64,000 bases of DNA from Capitulum mitella (GCA_030062745.1 CP099842.1:27024307-27088306), one strand, 5' to 3'. Positions 1 to 13,600 are shown, counted from the stretch's first letter. Notes: a model not told the origin generated them from the sequence alone. Translations and numbers: made by a program.

Positions 1-123
1 AGTAGCGGGCCGGCCGGCGGCGCCCAGTCGCGGTCCGTGCCGAGCAGCCCGCACCAGCACCACATCCGGCCCGACCGGCCCCTGTCAGAGGTGGTCGGGT
101 CTGCCGACAGTCTGGTCGGCAGG
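1..123 (+). CDS. Calcium channel penultimate coding exon (5' end outside window)
   Basis: Open in frame 1 from the edge. It encodes a Ser/Pro/His-rich linker ending ADSLVGR, followed directly by GTGAGT. SLV just before the final conserved block is typical of Cav1 tails. Confidence 0.7.
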
Positions 124-606
124 GTGAGTATCGAGGGGCATGGTCTGGTCTGCAGGCCTAGCACTGGGGGGCAGACTGGCCGGCGGGGTGAGTAGCGGGG
201 AGACGGTCGGGGTCCTAATGAGGATCTGGGGCCGAGCCCCGGTTTTCCGGTTTTTCCTGCACGGCTCGGCGTTATGTCTGTGGTGGAAATGATGATCATG
301 AAGTACTCTCTCCCTCTGCCGCTGTTTTTTCTGGAATGCCCACAAAGTCTTGAGTCGATGCTCAGAGTTATCAGGGATGATCTGCCGCGCCCGACCGCCG
401 TCGTCCGGCGGGCGGTGAGCTGTACCGTCCGCTGACCGCCGTCCCCCGGCCGCCAGGTGCTGGCCGACCAGGGACTGGGTCCGTACTGCGACCCGCAATT
501 CGTGCGCACGGCCAGCCGCGAGCTGCAGGAGGCCATGGACATGACGCCGGAGCAGCTGGACCGGGCCGCGCACGCGCTGCTTTCGCGCACGCCGTCGCCA
601 CGGTAG
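1..606 (+). CDS. L-type voltage-gated calcium channel alpha-1 subunit, C-terminal end (partial, spliced)
   Basis: These are the last two coding exons of a Cav1-type channel. The pore-forming subunit sits in the plasma membrane and admits Ca2+ on depolarisation; the part seen here is the cytoplasmic distal tail, so no membrane segments are present. Exons are 1-123 (open at the window edge, frame 1) and 457-606. They join in phase 0 between ...ADSLVGR and VLADQGLG..., with donor GTGAGT at 124 and acceptor CAG at 454-456. The joined tail carries the family pattern: SLV, then QGLG, DP.FV, a Ser/Arg-Glu-Leu segment, then [16 protein letters not shown]. This matches the distal C-terminal regulatory region of Cav1 channels, and the stop is TAG at 604-606. 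Assignment to Cav1 rather than another Cav class rests on about 90 residues. It converges with the RNA-binding gene to its right. Confidence 0.8.
457..606 (+). CDS. Calcium channel terminal coding exon
   Basis: 49 codons plus TAG. It is preceded by a pyrimidine-rich tract ending CCGCCAG and begins [16 protein letters not shown]. It ends RTPSPR. Conserved helix residues MT.EQLD.AA are intact. Confidence 0.8.
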   Translation: MLADQGLGPYCDPQFVRTASRELQEAMDMTPEQLDRAAHALLSRTPSPR

Positions 607-2830
607 CGGCCCGCCCCGGCGGCCTCAAGTGCCTCTGCAGGCGGCGGCGCGCCGCCGGCGCCCGCCCGCTGCCGCCTGGCCCGCCCCACTTGTGATACGC
701 CCCGCGCGTGCCGCCCGCCCCAGTCTAGTCTCGCCCAGCTCAGGAGGCCCGGCGGCCGGCCGGCGGCCGCTCACGCGGCGCCGAGGCCGCGCCGCCTCCG
801 CCGGCCGCGCCCGGCCCCGTTTTTGTACCGTAGTAGGTTCGGTAGTGGTGAGCGACCTGCGTGTTGGTTGAAGGGTATACTGTCTGCGGTGGTCGTCTGT
901 ACATAGCCGGTTTGATTCTGTCGCGGCGGGAGAGCGGAGCGCCGACCGACTGGCGAGAGGAGATCTTGGACCATTATATGTCTTTCCCATCAACCGTCGC
1001 TTGCACTCTAACGTTTTGGCCGACTAGTTTCATCGCGCGCTGCAGCGGGTCGGTGCCTGAGGATACCAGCACAAACCATTCGTCCATTTTTCACCTTGTC
1101 GTCGGCGGCGTCGCCGGCGTCCGCGGCGTCGGTGGCTGCGCTTTTTGACCGGCCGCCGCGTCGCCTTGCGTCCCGGCCGGGCCGGGCCCGCGCCCCGGGC
1201 CGTCGCCGGCTTCGCCCCGGAACCCCTAGACTTGTTGCTGCTGGTTCAGGAACTCTAGTTAACGTTGACCGGCGGCGGCGGCCGCCCGGCGTGAGGGCGC
1301 GTTGCTGCGCAGTATTTGTCGCTTAAGGCATGCCCTGTTTTGCAGCGTTTTGTGATGGAGAAACGCGCGAGCGACGTGCGCGGCGGCGCGCGGCCGGCCG
1401 GCGCCGACCGCCGCCCCGCCCCTCCGTCGCTACACAAGTGCAATCGGCTGGTCTGACCTGTACACAGTCCGTCTTGCCAGCGCCACCTTGGGCGTCGGCG
1501 CGCCGCCGGTGGCGCCCGACGCGCGCCGCGCGGACCGGCGCGCGCGCGGCCGCCGGCGCGGCTCGCGAACGTGGTGCCAAAGCGGGCGGCGCTGGCGCGG
1601 CCGCCGGCGACGCACCACTCAGCGGCGCCGGGCCCGCCGCGCCGCGCGCGAAATCAAAATGGCCGCCGGCGCCACCTGGACGTTTACCGTGAGGGAAGTC
1701 TTACTCCAGCGACGTAATACATATTGTCCTCCCAGGAGAAGGCGTGTGTGCGGCGGCGGGTGACGGTCGTGACGGCGTGACGGTCGTGGCGTGGCGGAGT
1801 GGTAGGGCGAGCCGCCAGATTCGTGTGTGGCGTACTGTCGCACGGATACGGTCACGTGGTGTGTCAGCAGGCACCCTGCACGGTCTCGCACCGCACGGTC
1901 TTCAGTCACTTATTGCAGCAGCCCATAGCCGATGCATACAAATATTTCATTACCCTGTCCTTTGGCACGCGTTACATCAGCCCGTTGTCGGTGGACAGCA
2001 TATCATTACATTGCGTGCATAATTCACATGGCTGTCAGTCACTCGTTGCATCAGTACCCTGTGTACCCGTACGCCGTACTCTTAAAGACTGGGGAGCGCG
2101 TCTGAGATCCTGCAGTCTGCGGCTCCCTCGCGCGGAGAGAGGGGCTGCCCGGCGTTAGGCCGGGTGGTCGCGAGGGCCGCTGGCTGTCCTCCGTGAAGAC
2201 GCGCAGCACCGCTGACACTGGTGTCGATCGGAGCGGTGGTCATTGCGGCCAGCCGACCGAGCTGCCGCACTGCCGACGCAGTGCACTGCCGACGAGGCAG
2301 ACCGACAGTTTGTCCTCAGCTGCGCTGCTGTCCCAGCTTGGCCTCCCCCGGCACGTTTCGCGTTGGAGTTCCTTTCTTGAAATGGCGTGCCGCAGTCTTC
2401 ATTTAGCGCCCCTCCCCCTCATTTAGCGCCCCTCCCCCGTCGCCCCGCCGCCTGCAAGCGGCCCTCTTCTCGGGAAACGCCTGTGCCATTGCGACTCGTA
2501 GCGCTCGCATTACCCAACTTTTTACGTCTGAATTCATAGGCTAACTTACACAGTGGACCTGTCAGCCACACCACTTCGTCTCCTCTGTGAGACTGGCGCG
2601 TTCAATGCGACTAACGATCGCTTTGTCGGCCGGGTCATGGGTGAGTCATGTCCTGGTTCTGCGGGTGGTGTGACGCCACGTTGAAATTCAAACTGTAATG
2701 TTCCTTATCCCCTCCACCGGCGCCATCCCGGAATTTAACATACTGGTACTGGCCGAAAAAGTGCCTTCCACTCTGTCTACGCAAAAAATAAATAAATAAA
2801 ACTGTGTCCGTCAGTGTCCCGCACGCCAGT
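607..2830 (+). other. Calcium channel 3' UTR candidate, very GC-rich then AT-richer
   Basis: No coding exon is supported here. From the stop to about 1.7 kb the sequence is a CpG-rich, CGGCCGGC-type low-complexity stretch giving spurious ORFs in all frames. An almost exact 19-20-bp duplication (unit starting CATTTAGCGCCCCTCC) lies at about 2399-2437. The stretch ends near overlapping AATAAA signals. Treating all of it as 3' UTR is an inference; the transcript could end earlier. Confidence 0.4.
2787..2800 (+). terminator. Poly(A) signal cluster (three overlapping AATAAA)
   Basis: AATAAATAAATAAA is followed within 15 bases by a GT-rich stretch (CTGTGTCCGTCAGTGTC), the layout of a cleavage/polyadenylation site. 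It is the first AATAAA on the plus strand downstream of the channel stop that I noticed. Confidence 0.45.
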
Positions 2831-4600
2831 GTTCCGCCTTTCAAGTCAGCCGCAACATTTTGGCCTGGAAGTCGACCGAGGCGACACCCCGCACACACAC
2901 TCACAAGCACGTAATGCCCCGTTTCCTTGTCCCTCCGGTCCGACCCCTGCGGCTGGCGGCAGGGGCACCGGCGGAGATTCGCACACATCAGAACTGTCCA
3001 GTGGTCTCCCGCGGTGCTCTCGACCGCTGACCGTGGCACGCTCGTTGCCACCTGTTTGTGTGGCTTCGTTTCCCTTCAGAGAGCGCGTCGCCAGACCGCG
3101 AATGTTCACCGCGTTCCTTCCAAATGCCTTTAACCCGTCGGTGGCGAAACGCTGCTTTCACTTCTGTCAGGAGTAAAGGTGAAGACAGACGGCATACGAG
3201 ACTCGGTTGGAATTCGTCGAAATCAGTCGACAGTCAAAACAAACCAGATCAACTGTGAGCAACGTTTATTGCGATATTCATCTCGGTTATTCTCATCGGG
3301 CTAGATTCCCTCAGGCCGCGACCTCCGGGCACATTCAAACGCAGAAAACGTGTACCCCGTGGGTTATCATAAAACTTAATCTAAATGCACGCGTCTGTGC
3401 TGTTAAAACAAATTATAGAAGCACAAGCACCAACACAGAGCTCAAGCGGATACCAATCTGATACTATGCCAAGGACTTTTTGTTGCAGAAGTGCAATTTT
3501 AAGCACTGTTCTTGTGCAGTGGACCGGCTGTCCCGAATTCGTGGGACGTATAAAACCCGACGCGCAAATTATTCGCAAACGTCGTCCTTATCAACTCTGC
3601 GCGGTGCTCCACCCTAATCTACCCTTATCATATGACCCGCGGATCCCCGGATATGCAAATCTAAATCTAATTACCCGGATCGCTTATCTAAATCGCCTCA
3701 ATGTTCCGTTCCTGTTCAGGCTAGGCACCGAATGGACCAGTGGCCCCAAGAACGCCAGCACCTCTGACGTTTTCAATACGTACGGCTACGAGCTATTAGC
3801 ATTACCAGGACGCCTAGCCCTGCGTGGCCAAGGGCTTGATAACCAATTTCGGGGGAGAATAGGACGTGTTCGAGCAGTTTATCTGGGCGTCGGCAATGAA
3901 TTGACTCTGATCGTGACATTTTAAGGACTCACTTTCCGTGGGATCAGATTCCAACGCGGCAAAATCAGAACAGGTCGCTGCAACGCAGCGGATGCTCCAC
4001 AAAACGCTGTTTTAACAGGCGGCAGGGCCAGAGAGCAGCCCCGTCGCTGAGTATTCGCCACAGACGGGGCAACCCGCGGGGAGGCGGAGCAGAGAGCAAC
4101 ATGCAGAGTTATCACGTCCGTCCAAAGGTAAAACGCTCCAACAGCCAACACTTAAGCACCTAAAAATGGAACGCCTGGAACTCACGCCCATTCCACCTCG
4201 AGCCGAGAACGTTACGGCCTTCGTGACGTCCGCCCGGAGCATGGCGTCACGTTGTCCGCGACGTCGTCGCGGATAACGGGAAACGCTAATGATAAAATAA
4301 ACAGTTCTTCCTACAAAGTCATGCACAAAACAAAAGCTCGTCGCGAAAACAAACGTTACTTCTCTTCCATTTGAGCTAACCGGCAATGCCAACGAACGTC
4401 AACACCCGTCCAAAGAGGCGACCGTTGGCCCCGCGCGCGGCGAAGTCTCGGTTCCCTCCGTCCCGTCCGATCCACCTAGTCAGGTCCGCAGTCGAGCCGC
4501 CTCCGGTCCGGGCTGCCTCACCCCGGCGGCCGAGGCCGGCCGGGCGCGGCACGCCGGCGCGAGGCTGGCATCGTCGCCGGCAGGGACCGCCGCCGGCGGC
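2831..4600. other. Region between the two convergent genes, including the RNA-binding gene 3' UTR
   Basis: No exon recognised. It holds the minus-strand poly(A) signal and a 179-codon ATG-initiated plus-strand ORF (3385-3924) with no recognised family. Base composition is near 47% GC, below the flanking exons. Confidence 0.3.
3265..3270 (-). terminator. Poly(A) signal AATAAA on the minus strand
   Basis: Plus-strand TTTATT reads AATAAA on the minus strand and is followed by a T/G-rich stretch. It would give the RNA-binding gene a 3' UTR of about 1.3 kb and place the two convergent gene ends about 470 bp apart. Confidence 0.35.
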
Positions 4601-4677
4601 TCAGTAGATGGCCGGCGTGTGGCCGTGGTGTCCGCCCAGGCCGTAGCCGTCGTACACGCCATGGTGATCGAACGCCG
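4601..4677 (-). CDS. RNA-binding gene terminal coding exon
   Basis: After TTTTGCAG it encodes a Gly/His/Tyr-rich tail, [17 protein letters not shown], ending PAIY and TGA at 4603-4601. The phase fits exon 8. Confidence 0.8.
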
Positions 4678-7600
4678 CTGCAAAACAGCCACGGTGAACA
4701 CGAGCCCCGGACTGCGGCTAGTCCGAAATACCGTAAGCAAACTGGACCCCCCCCCCCTGGCAATGCCTACGGCATCAGTCAGGCAATTGGCGGGACTACC
4801 GTACAACAACGCGAAAGGAGTGACCAGTACCGCGTAGGCAGCGTGACACGATTCATAATGGTTCACCCACTAACACCATCGATTCGCATGACCGCCCCGA
4901 AAACTGAAACGAAAAACTTGCAGAAACTTCCTCAGCGTAAAGGATACCAAAACGTCACACCTGATTAGCCACTTGACAGGCATTATGTCACGTCTTCACG
5001 ATAGTCATTCAGAGATCCTGCCGTCCTCTGACCACGCCCAGCCGGGCCGGCGGCGGGCCGTACTGCTCATCGCAGGCTGCCCTGTCCGTCAGACGAGACC
5101 GAGCGTCACCTCCGGGCCCCGGCCGGCGGCCGCGCGCACTCACGGATCATCTTGCCGAAGAGGCACGGGTTGTACATGAGCTGGTAGGCGCCGCTGAAGC
5201 CGGCCGGGCTGGTGTTGGGTGACGGCGCGCTGTAGCCGCCGGGCGCCACCAGCGAGCGGGACATCAGCGCCTGCGGCGGCGAGCCGGCACCCTCGCCTGC
5301 CGGACACGGCCGACCGGCGGCGCTCTCGTCAGCACGGAGACACTGCAGAAGTGATCGACGGCAGCGCGCGGAGGCGATCATGAACAGACGCCGTGACGAT
5401 CGGTTTGGAGTTTAGTATACGCGCCACGTTCGCTGGTCACCAGATTGTAATCAGCCATTACAAAAAAACCCTCCGCGCCCCACTCCTACCCTCACCAGAC
5501 CAATTTTAATCGTCAATTTTTCGCACTCCCACAACTTGGTGGCTTCATGGAAAATGCTTGAACGGAACTGCTCACCAAAAAGGAGATAGCACCAAACCAG
5601 CGCTTCAAATGGTCCCCCGTTGCGTGCGTGACCGGCAAACCCATCCCAGCACACACTGCCACCCCTTCCGCTGGCGGCGGGACCAGCGCTGGCCACTGAC
5701 CGCTGTCCAGAGGCACGCCCAGTTGGCTGAGTGCCGCCTCGGCCGCCAGCACGCGGGCCTCCTCCGGGTTCAGGCTGAGGCGGCTCCCCTGGAACGTGCT
5801 GTACTCCGGCGGCAGGCTGGGCACGGTCACCTGCAGAGGGCGGAGGTCAGCGCTGGGCACGACCGGCCGATACCCGTGCACGCCAGGCACACACAGGTCG
5901 ACGGGTCTCGATACATCGAATCAAAAGACTGGCTCGGCTCAGCCAGACATAGCCGCGTGACAGGTAACCTCAGCTACACGGCGCAGTTCAGGTCAGCTCA
6001 CCGTGATATATCAGCTTGGCGGATGAAATTAAGACTGGCTCAGCTCGGCTCAATGAGACTCAGCTCAGCAGATCAGCGCAGACTGCCAGACCAGCCTGAT
6101 CCATCAGCTCAGCTCAGCTCAGCTCGATAGTGGGACGCGAATTACACTCTCCCAAAGATCCCAATCAGTAGTGTGACGTGGTGAGCAGATGAGCAACAGA
6201 CTGGTCTCAACTTTGGGGCCCGGCCGGCCTCCATTCTCGTTTCATAACCATCGAAACAAAACCGGAGGAACCCACTCACCGAGAGGGACAGAATCACTGA
6301 CCTTGTAGACGAACAGCTGAATGGGCATGTCGGGGTGGCCGGTCGGCTTCGTCGTCGACAGCAGCTGGTACTGCGGCTCGCCCCACTTGTTGTTGATGCA
6401 CAGGTCGTGCAGAATCTGTCGACAGACACCGCCTATCACAAACTGTTCAATATCAGTCACCCATGCGAGCAGTTGGAGCCTCGACGACGCTCTGTTTCAG
6501 CGCGCACTCGCATTTTTCGAAGCCACCTTCCGCGGCCGACTCCGCCATTTAACGGATCAACCGTAATGGCAGACCTATGTAAATGCCCACGCGTGCGTTA
6601 CTTATAAAACCACTTCTCGTTAAATTTGGCCTCCACCTTCCCGGACCAGAGGCATCGGATATCAATATAAACTACACCTGACGTTGTCAACGGCGGGCAA
6701 TTGCATAACCGGACAAACAGCGGCAGAGGGACCTGAGTGGTACTAAAAGCGACGTTGGGGTCATTCTTACGAATCCGCCCAACACAAGGAACCACGTACA
6801 CCAAGCGTAAAAGTATCGCACAAACCACGGGCGCATTTCAAGAGCGAAGCGTTGCACCCGCAGTGACAGGACTTCCTGGATGGAAGCGATGACGCAGAAA
6901 TACGAAATTCTAGACGAGAAGGATCAACGAATGAGCGGCGGAACGCTCTGGAGCGGGATTTCCGAAACATGACCCTGCGGCGGCATTAAGTCGTCAGCAG
7001 ACCAGTGTATCGGTCATTTCCTTGCAGAGCTGCCTGCGTCGGCGGCCAAGCTCAGACTGAGCAAAACCGAACATTTGCGCGGGTTTTCAGGACTCGACTG
7101 GGCTGCACTGTTCCAGTGTGTCGGTCGGTGACTGTCAGTGAGCGCTCGCCTGCAACACGGCGACAACTAGCGCAGGCAACACAAAACGCAACTCCCGACA
7201 CGGCAAACGCTGCGTGCCAACAAACCAGACCAAGCAGAAGGGCGCTGCACACTAGTGAACGTCACTTGTGACCAACGCAGGCAGGTTAGACATCAACACC
7301 GCTGCTAAGCTCCGACAAGACATGGCAAGAAGACACTGAAGCTCGCACGCCTGCACAACAAGATAGCAGCAGCAACAGGCAACGACACAGAACACCCCAC
7401 TCCGTAGCAACCGCCGGCCAGCGACGCCCAGCCGAGACCCAATCAACGATCAGGAGACAGACGAAGCCGGCACCGCGCGTCCCGGAGGACACCACAGCCG
7501 CGGTCAGCGCAGCTACCTGCGCCGCGTTCCGCATTGGTTTCAGGGTGCACGGGTTAGTGAGCACGAGCTCCGGCTCCGGCGGAACGTCGAACAGCGCCCG

Positions 7601-10600
7601 CATCTGAAACCGACGCCCGCCGTGTGAGCCGACGCTGGGCGGAGCTGCTGAGCTGCCCGAGGGCCGACTGCCGCGCCGCAGTACGGCGCAGGGGGTCGAG
7701 TTCTTTAAAGGTTCGTGCAGGAACAGCTCTGTGCAGACTATGCCCGTGACGGGCCGTCAGTGAAGATAGCTGACGGGTGCAATGCGCCAACCTACGACCG
7801 TTTCTAGCACTAGTGAGCGTGATCTGAGCAAAACTTCATCGCAGCGCGACACGGCGACTACCACTACACGGAATTCCGCCGACAGCCAATGAAAAGGACA
7901 GGTTCACGGACTACGCGGACCCAGCGTCCCAACAACACGGTAGCGATAACACGCGCGTGAAACGACAGCGGGCTGCAGCACGCGTTTCGGCCCGCACCTG
8001 CGGGAGAAATGTCACCAGCGGCTCCCCTCGTACGGGAGGAGCGCTCCCGCCCCCGGCACTGACCTCGACCGGCTTCCGGTGACCGACGGCTGCCCGGACC
8101 CCGGCCGGCGAGGGCGGCAGGAAGCCCCGCCCCCGCACGCCGGCCGCGCCGCGGCCCCGCTGTTTGCTCGGCGAGCGGAAGATCGGCTGGCCCGGCGAGC
8201 TGATGCACGGCGCAGCGTTAGTCACCCAGCGGAGACGTGGGCACGAAATACGGACCAGGGCGGGGTTAACAGGGACAGTCGACGCGCACCGTCCGGACGT
8301 GCAGCATACAGAAGCCGGTAAACATTCGCACCCGATGCAAGCTACACCGCAGCAAAAATCCGAACATTTTAAAGTTTTTTCATGATTCAAAAATTTCATG
8401 TTTCAAAAGTTGAGCAAAAACACAACGCCAAAGCGCAGTTTGTACTTAAAACCCAGCTGTGTTGCAGACCCCATCTCCATCTCCGCCAGTGAACACCAAC
8501 AAAAGAAGCGGCACCACATGTCACCACCGTCACGCAAAAACCCCATCCGATGCAAAGCTGTGCTTCTGAGCGGGCACGCTGACCTCGCCTGCGCCCCAGC
8601 GCGCCTACCCCGGGCTGCCGAGGCCGGCAGACAGGCTGAAGAACGGCGCCTCGGCCATGAAGGCGTGCGGCGGCGGCGGGTAGGCGCCGCAGTGCTGCTG
8701 CGCCTTGCACCGGTCGTGGCGCGACTTGTCGATCGGCTTGGCCCACGTGACCTCCACCAGAGAGCCGTCCAGCTCCGTGTCTGGCGGGCAGTGGCGGTTG
8801 CCGGTGAGGACCACGCGCAAACCCTGATCCGCCGTCTCGTCTCCTGCAACCCCGACCCTTCTCCAGACCCCTCCTTTCCGGCGCAATCCAAGTGCTATTC
8901 AAACCTGTTTCATTCACCCCATAGCTCTGAAATGACCAGAACTGGGCCAATGAACTCTATTCACAACCAAGCCAGTCGTCCGTCGGTTAACCAGGAACTG
9001 CGAGTTCCTACATCGCATATCCGTTAGCTGTGAAGTGTGAGTGACGAACTGCCGTGCAGCCTGTCGGTAAAATACGAACTCACGTCAGCACACAATCAAC
9101 CTAGGACTGACGTTGGTGTGCGAAGGATGCCAAATTGGCGTCAACAGCCGCAAACATCCAATGATGTTAAAAAGATCATCAAAGTCAGGACCCAGAAAGG
9201 CAGGTGAACTGCAATGTCAGGCCACAGGCAGGCAGGACGGGCAACTGTCCTACTACTCTCAGAGAATGATGGCGTAAGTCCTTGAGTGCCTCGTGGAAAG
9301 CAACCACTTTTATGGGCTCTACAATTCAAAAACGTGTGTAAAACAATGCCGAACCATAAAGACCAGCCTGAGATAAGACGAAACAATTTTAACCGATTGC
9401 AGTCAAATCGAAGGGACAAAATCCCGTTCGAAAAAACATGCACCAGAAATTCACAGCACCCAAACAGTGCAGCCAACAGTAATCGCCTGGTGGTAACATA
9501 TTTAACACAACAGACCAAACCGCCACAGAGTGCAATCAAACTGTCGACTAAGGGCATTTTCGCCGATAAGGCGTCGACAAATCAACCTAGTCATCACCAC
9601 GGCCCGGTTCGCCCGCCTGCTGAAGCAAATGGCCATTTGACTGATACGACTGGATTAGGCCGACCCGGTGTTCGTATCAGGAGCAAGGTTCAAATCGCAG
9701 ATACCGCGTCCGCCAGGCTGCCAGCTGGCGCGGATCTAGCCGAAGCCGCGGCCTTGCCCGAAGAAGGCAGGCTTTACGGCGGGGCGCTCTCCTGGCTAAC
9801 GCCACGGGTCACAGCAGGCGGCTTTTCAGTGGCGGTTGGGGCGAAGAGAGCGATTGCCTCTGAAGAGACTGGGACAACAGAACAACACAATCGCTCGTGT
9901 TGTTACGTTAGTAAATTTGAAATACCACGCAACGATACGAATTGCATTTCCTACAGAAAACGCGCCCAGTTAAAGCGTGCCAGAGTAATTCAGAGGACAT
10001 CTAGACGTCTCAAATAACATGAGGGCTCCACGGAGGTACTGCGCGCCACTAATCGGACAAGGCCCAAACTTCGCTTAAGTGAAAATAATGTTCGATTATA
10101 TAGTTCGACATCCTTTTCAAGTACACATCGATGGACACAGTGCAAAATGATCCGGCCAAAAGGATCTTCGTATGCAACGCCGGTGTAACACTTCCCTGGC
10201 GCACGACGAAGTTGTCACAGCCTATCCGAAACATCGCATACTGTCAGTGTTCTGTTGAGTCGAGGCAAGATTTCAGTAGTCATGGCAACAGCCGATCCCT
10301 ACCTGGCCTCACCACAGAGCACAAAATCCCGCACGTAAACGTACTACGTACAACATCAGCATACATGAAATGCCCGGTTCACCATCTGGGGGAGGCAAGG
10401 ACCTAACCCTTCCCTCACCAATGACGTCATCGTAGCGCCCATGAGCATTCAAAGGAAAGAAACGCCGTGAAAGAAATACAAGAAAAATCATCAATTACCT
10501 GCCGGATGAAAACCCGTCCGAGCCCGAAAACCAACAGACAAAAAACCGAATCTTGCAAAATATTTCGCCAAAGCAGCGGCTCCCGGTTCCCAGGTCAACA

Positions 10601-13600
10601 TGCTAGACACGAGAGCGCCGTTACGACTGACGCCGGGGAATGTTAAGACCGCACTGACGGCAATTACGTCAGACACTCCGCTGGAACACGGCCACGTCCC
10701 CACTCTCCCAGTGCTAACAAAGCAGTCTGGCGAGTCCATGACAATCGAAATCGTGACGGCTATTCGCGATACAGACGGCAACGTGACGCAGTGCGACGGG
10801 ACGTCACCTCGCGTGACGTGACAAGGTGTAACGTTAATTGCTGTAGTTACACGCCATGTGACGCGGCGAGACCTCACCTCAAGCGGCCTCGCATGGTGCG
10901 ACATCGCACGTGACATAACGTGACGCCGCGGGCTACTCACGGTCGAGCTTCTCCTGAGCGCGGCTGGCCCTCTCCCGGCTCGAGAAGTGCACGAACGCGA
11001 AATCGCGCAGCTTCTTGACGCGCTCGACGCCGCCGTCGGCGGCGCGGCTGAATGCGTCCCTGATCTGGTCCTCGGTGGTGGAGAGCAGCAGGTTTCGCAC
11101 GTAGAGCACAGTCACCTGCGGCGCCGCCGGCACGGGTCAATGCGAAGAAACGAGGGTGGCGCCGCCTGGGGACTTGGGGGTCATCGTCAGACGCACACAC
11201 TCGAAGAAAGGACTGTCTGAGAGCAGGGTCGGACTCTATCAAGAGTACCATCACGGAGTGTCTTTCACGTCACGACAGCAAGGCCGAAAACGTAAATCTG
11301 AAGCGGTGGCCAACTTTTTTCACGGTGTGTCCGGTCGACATGGGCATGAGGCGTCACAGGCTGTCCATGAGGGTGCTTGTGTTTTGAAGATGTGTGCACA
11401 ATAGCCCAGCACAGAACACGAGACCACGCGACCTCGCCATAACGGACTAGCTAACCAGCAAAAACAAACGTAGGAGAAGATAGATTCCCCTGTCACTGGC
11501 GTCACAGGTTCACGCGTGTCACGGAGACTGAGCCATCGGTCTTGTAATGCGCCTCAGTCTGGTTTTGTAAATCACAGTAGGGTGAAAGTGCCGCTCTGCT
11601 GTGATTTACAAAAGCCACCATGGCACCACGTCACGTCACGTCACGTCAGGTCACAATAGCGCTCCGCGGCACCACGTCATCCGTCACGTGTTTTTCACAT
11701 GGGAAGGAAAGGATCGTTTTCCTTTTCCTTTCATATGAGGAAGGGATCGCTTTAATCCAGGTTCCCTTGCTGAAGGGCTAGGACACTTGGCTGCCGTTTA
11801 GCCTGGCACGCCAGCGACGCAGTTCAAATCGTTAGCAATGACCACACCAGGACAAAACAACCAGCACACCAGTCAAACCCCTTCTCCAGCCAGGTCGCCC
11901 ATGGAGCTGTACCTCCGGACAGCTGCACCGACCTCAGAGTAAAAGAGCACCAACGCTCACGGAGCCCTCCTGGCGGTCTCTGATTTCCTGCACACGGCGG
12001 CTGGCTGTGCCGGCAGCGGGCACTGACCCGACCGAAACACAGTCGGACAGATGCGCCTCACCCGCGCACAGGGGCCCACGCCGGGACGGTGGGCACACGC
12101 CTTACCGGGCCGTCCCCAGGTCCGCAAAACATCACACCGTCGCAGTCCCGGACAACCACTGCATCGCGTCGGCAACGGGTGGCGTTTCCCGTGAGTCAGC
12201 CCTGCGAGTCCCCGGTGTGGCGGTTATCGGTGACGGTGACGCGGACTGCGTTACAAATGTTCCGCCGCGTGGTCTGAAGCCAGGCCCATTAAAGATGCCG
12301 TGATTCACAAACAAAGCGGTGTTTCTTCTTCGACGGTAAACCGGGGTTTGAGATCAAGCACTTACACGAGAAAACAGGGCAGGGCTATCACCCTCCCCCC
12401 ACGCCCCGGTGGACTCGTCCTGCGACCCGGGGCCGTTCGTCCCCAGGCTGAAATTCGAGCCCCCACGCCGGCGAGTGTGCGGGAGCGACGACAAACGCCC
12501 GGCTACAGGTCACGTGATCGCGGTTTCACTACAGGTCACGTGACCGGCGGGACTCGGCGCGTTGTGCGCCGGCCCGCAGCACGAACGGAACGGCCAAGGC
12601 AGGGTGACTCGCAAGCCAGGCAGTCGAAAATCGACCACAGCAATTATGTTATGACGCATGCAAACTCCATCGCTCGGCTGAGCGAACACAGCAGGTATAA
12701 TGAAACTAAGGGACACGACACGTTTTAAGCTCGCTACCGGGGACAGTTCACCTATCAGCAATTCACAATCTCAATCTGCGCCTGAGCCTGAGGGGCGGCG
12801 GCATCATGGTACGAAATTCGTGATTCTCAATGTGAGTTCCCCGTGCCAGTCCCGAGAGTCTGACCAACGAGGTATCCCCATTGTGCAAACTATGGAATAA
12901 CATGCAACACGCGAACAGTGGACTGCAGCAGCATGATAGTACGAGCTAAATGCCAGTGCCAGCTGAAAGTCATGGGATGACGTCATGTCCCGCCTGTCCT
13001 TACAAAGGTAAAAATCAAAATAAACGGCGTTCGTCTACAGCGTTATCAACGCCGCTTGATAAGAGTCATCACCGTAGACAACAGGTCGGCGAACGGCTGA
13101 AGCCAGGTCAAATGGGACCTGTAAGCACACACGAAACAGGAATTCGTAAGTGTGAACCAGGAGGGGTGAGGGTGACAAATGAGGAGCGTCAGATTTTGTC
13201 CAATTACCATGCGTTTCTTATTCGTCTAAATGACGTTAAAATGTACAGGCTCCCGGCTTCAGGCATGATCATGAAAATAAACAGCCTTCTTTATAACGGG
13301 AGTAGCTTTTTTATAGTCAACCACCCATGAACAGACGACCAAGAGTGCTCTTCTATCCAGTCCCCGCGACAAAAAGAACCATATGTGAACACCTCCGTTA
13401 GGAAAAACGAAAATGCAGCGTCGCGGCACTACATGGTAGGAAGGCGAAAAGAACAAGGTGAATGCACTACAGAGTAGTTACTAGACCCAACGTTAATTAT
13501 CGATACGTGGTAGTCTGCAAGACTGACAGCTGTTCCCACCAGAGTTAGCACGCACAAAAAGGGGTGTCCGTCTAGACACAGGAAAAGCACTTCCAGAACT

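Noticed and set aside
3385-3924. 179-codon ATG-initiated plus-strand ORF with a TATAAAA inside
   Set aside because: No recognised domain, no splice context, and it lies in the presumptive 3' UTR of the opposite-strand gene; kept only as a note.
9640-9710. Possible tRNA (GGTTCAAATC box)
   Set aside because: No consistent cloverleaf or acceptor stem; B-box match alone is weak.
9286-10017. 243-codon plus-strand ORF
   Set aside because: Starts at GTG, lies in intron 2 of the RNA-binding gene, no family resemblance.
11760-11850. Possible tRNA or SINE (AGTTCAAATCG box)
   Set aside because: A-box and stems not convincing.
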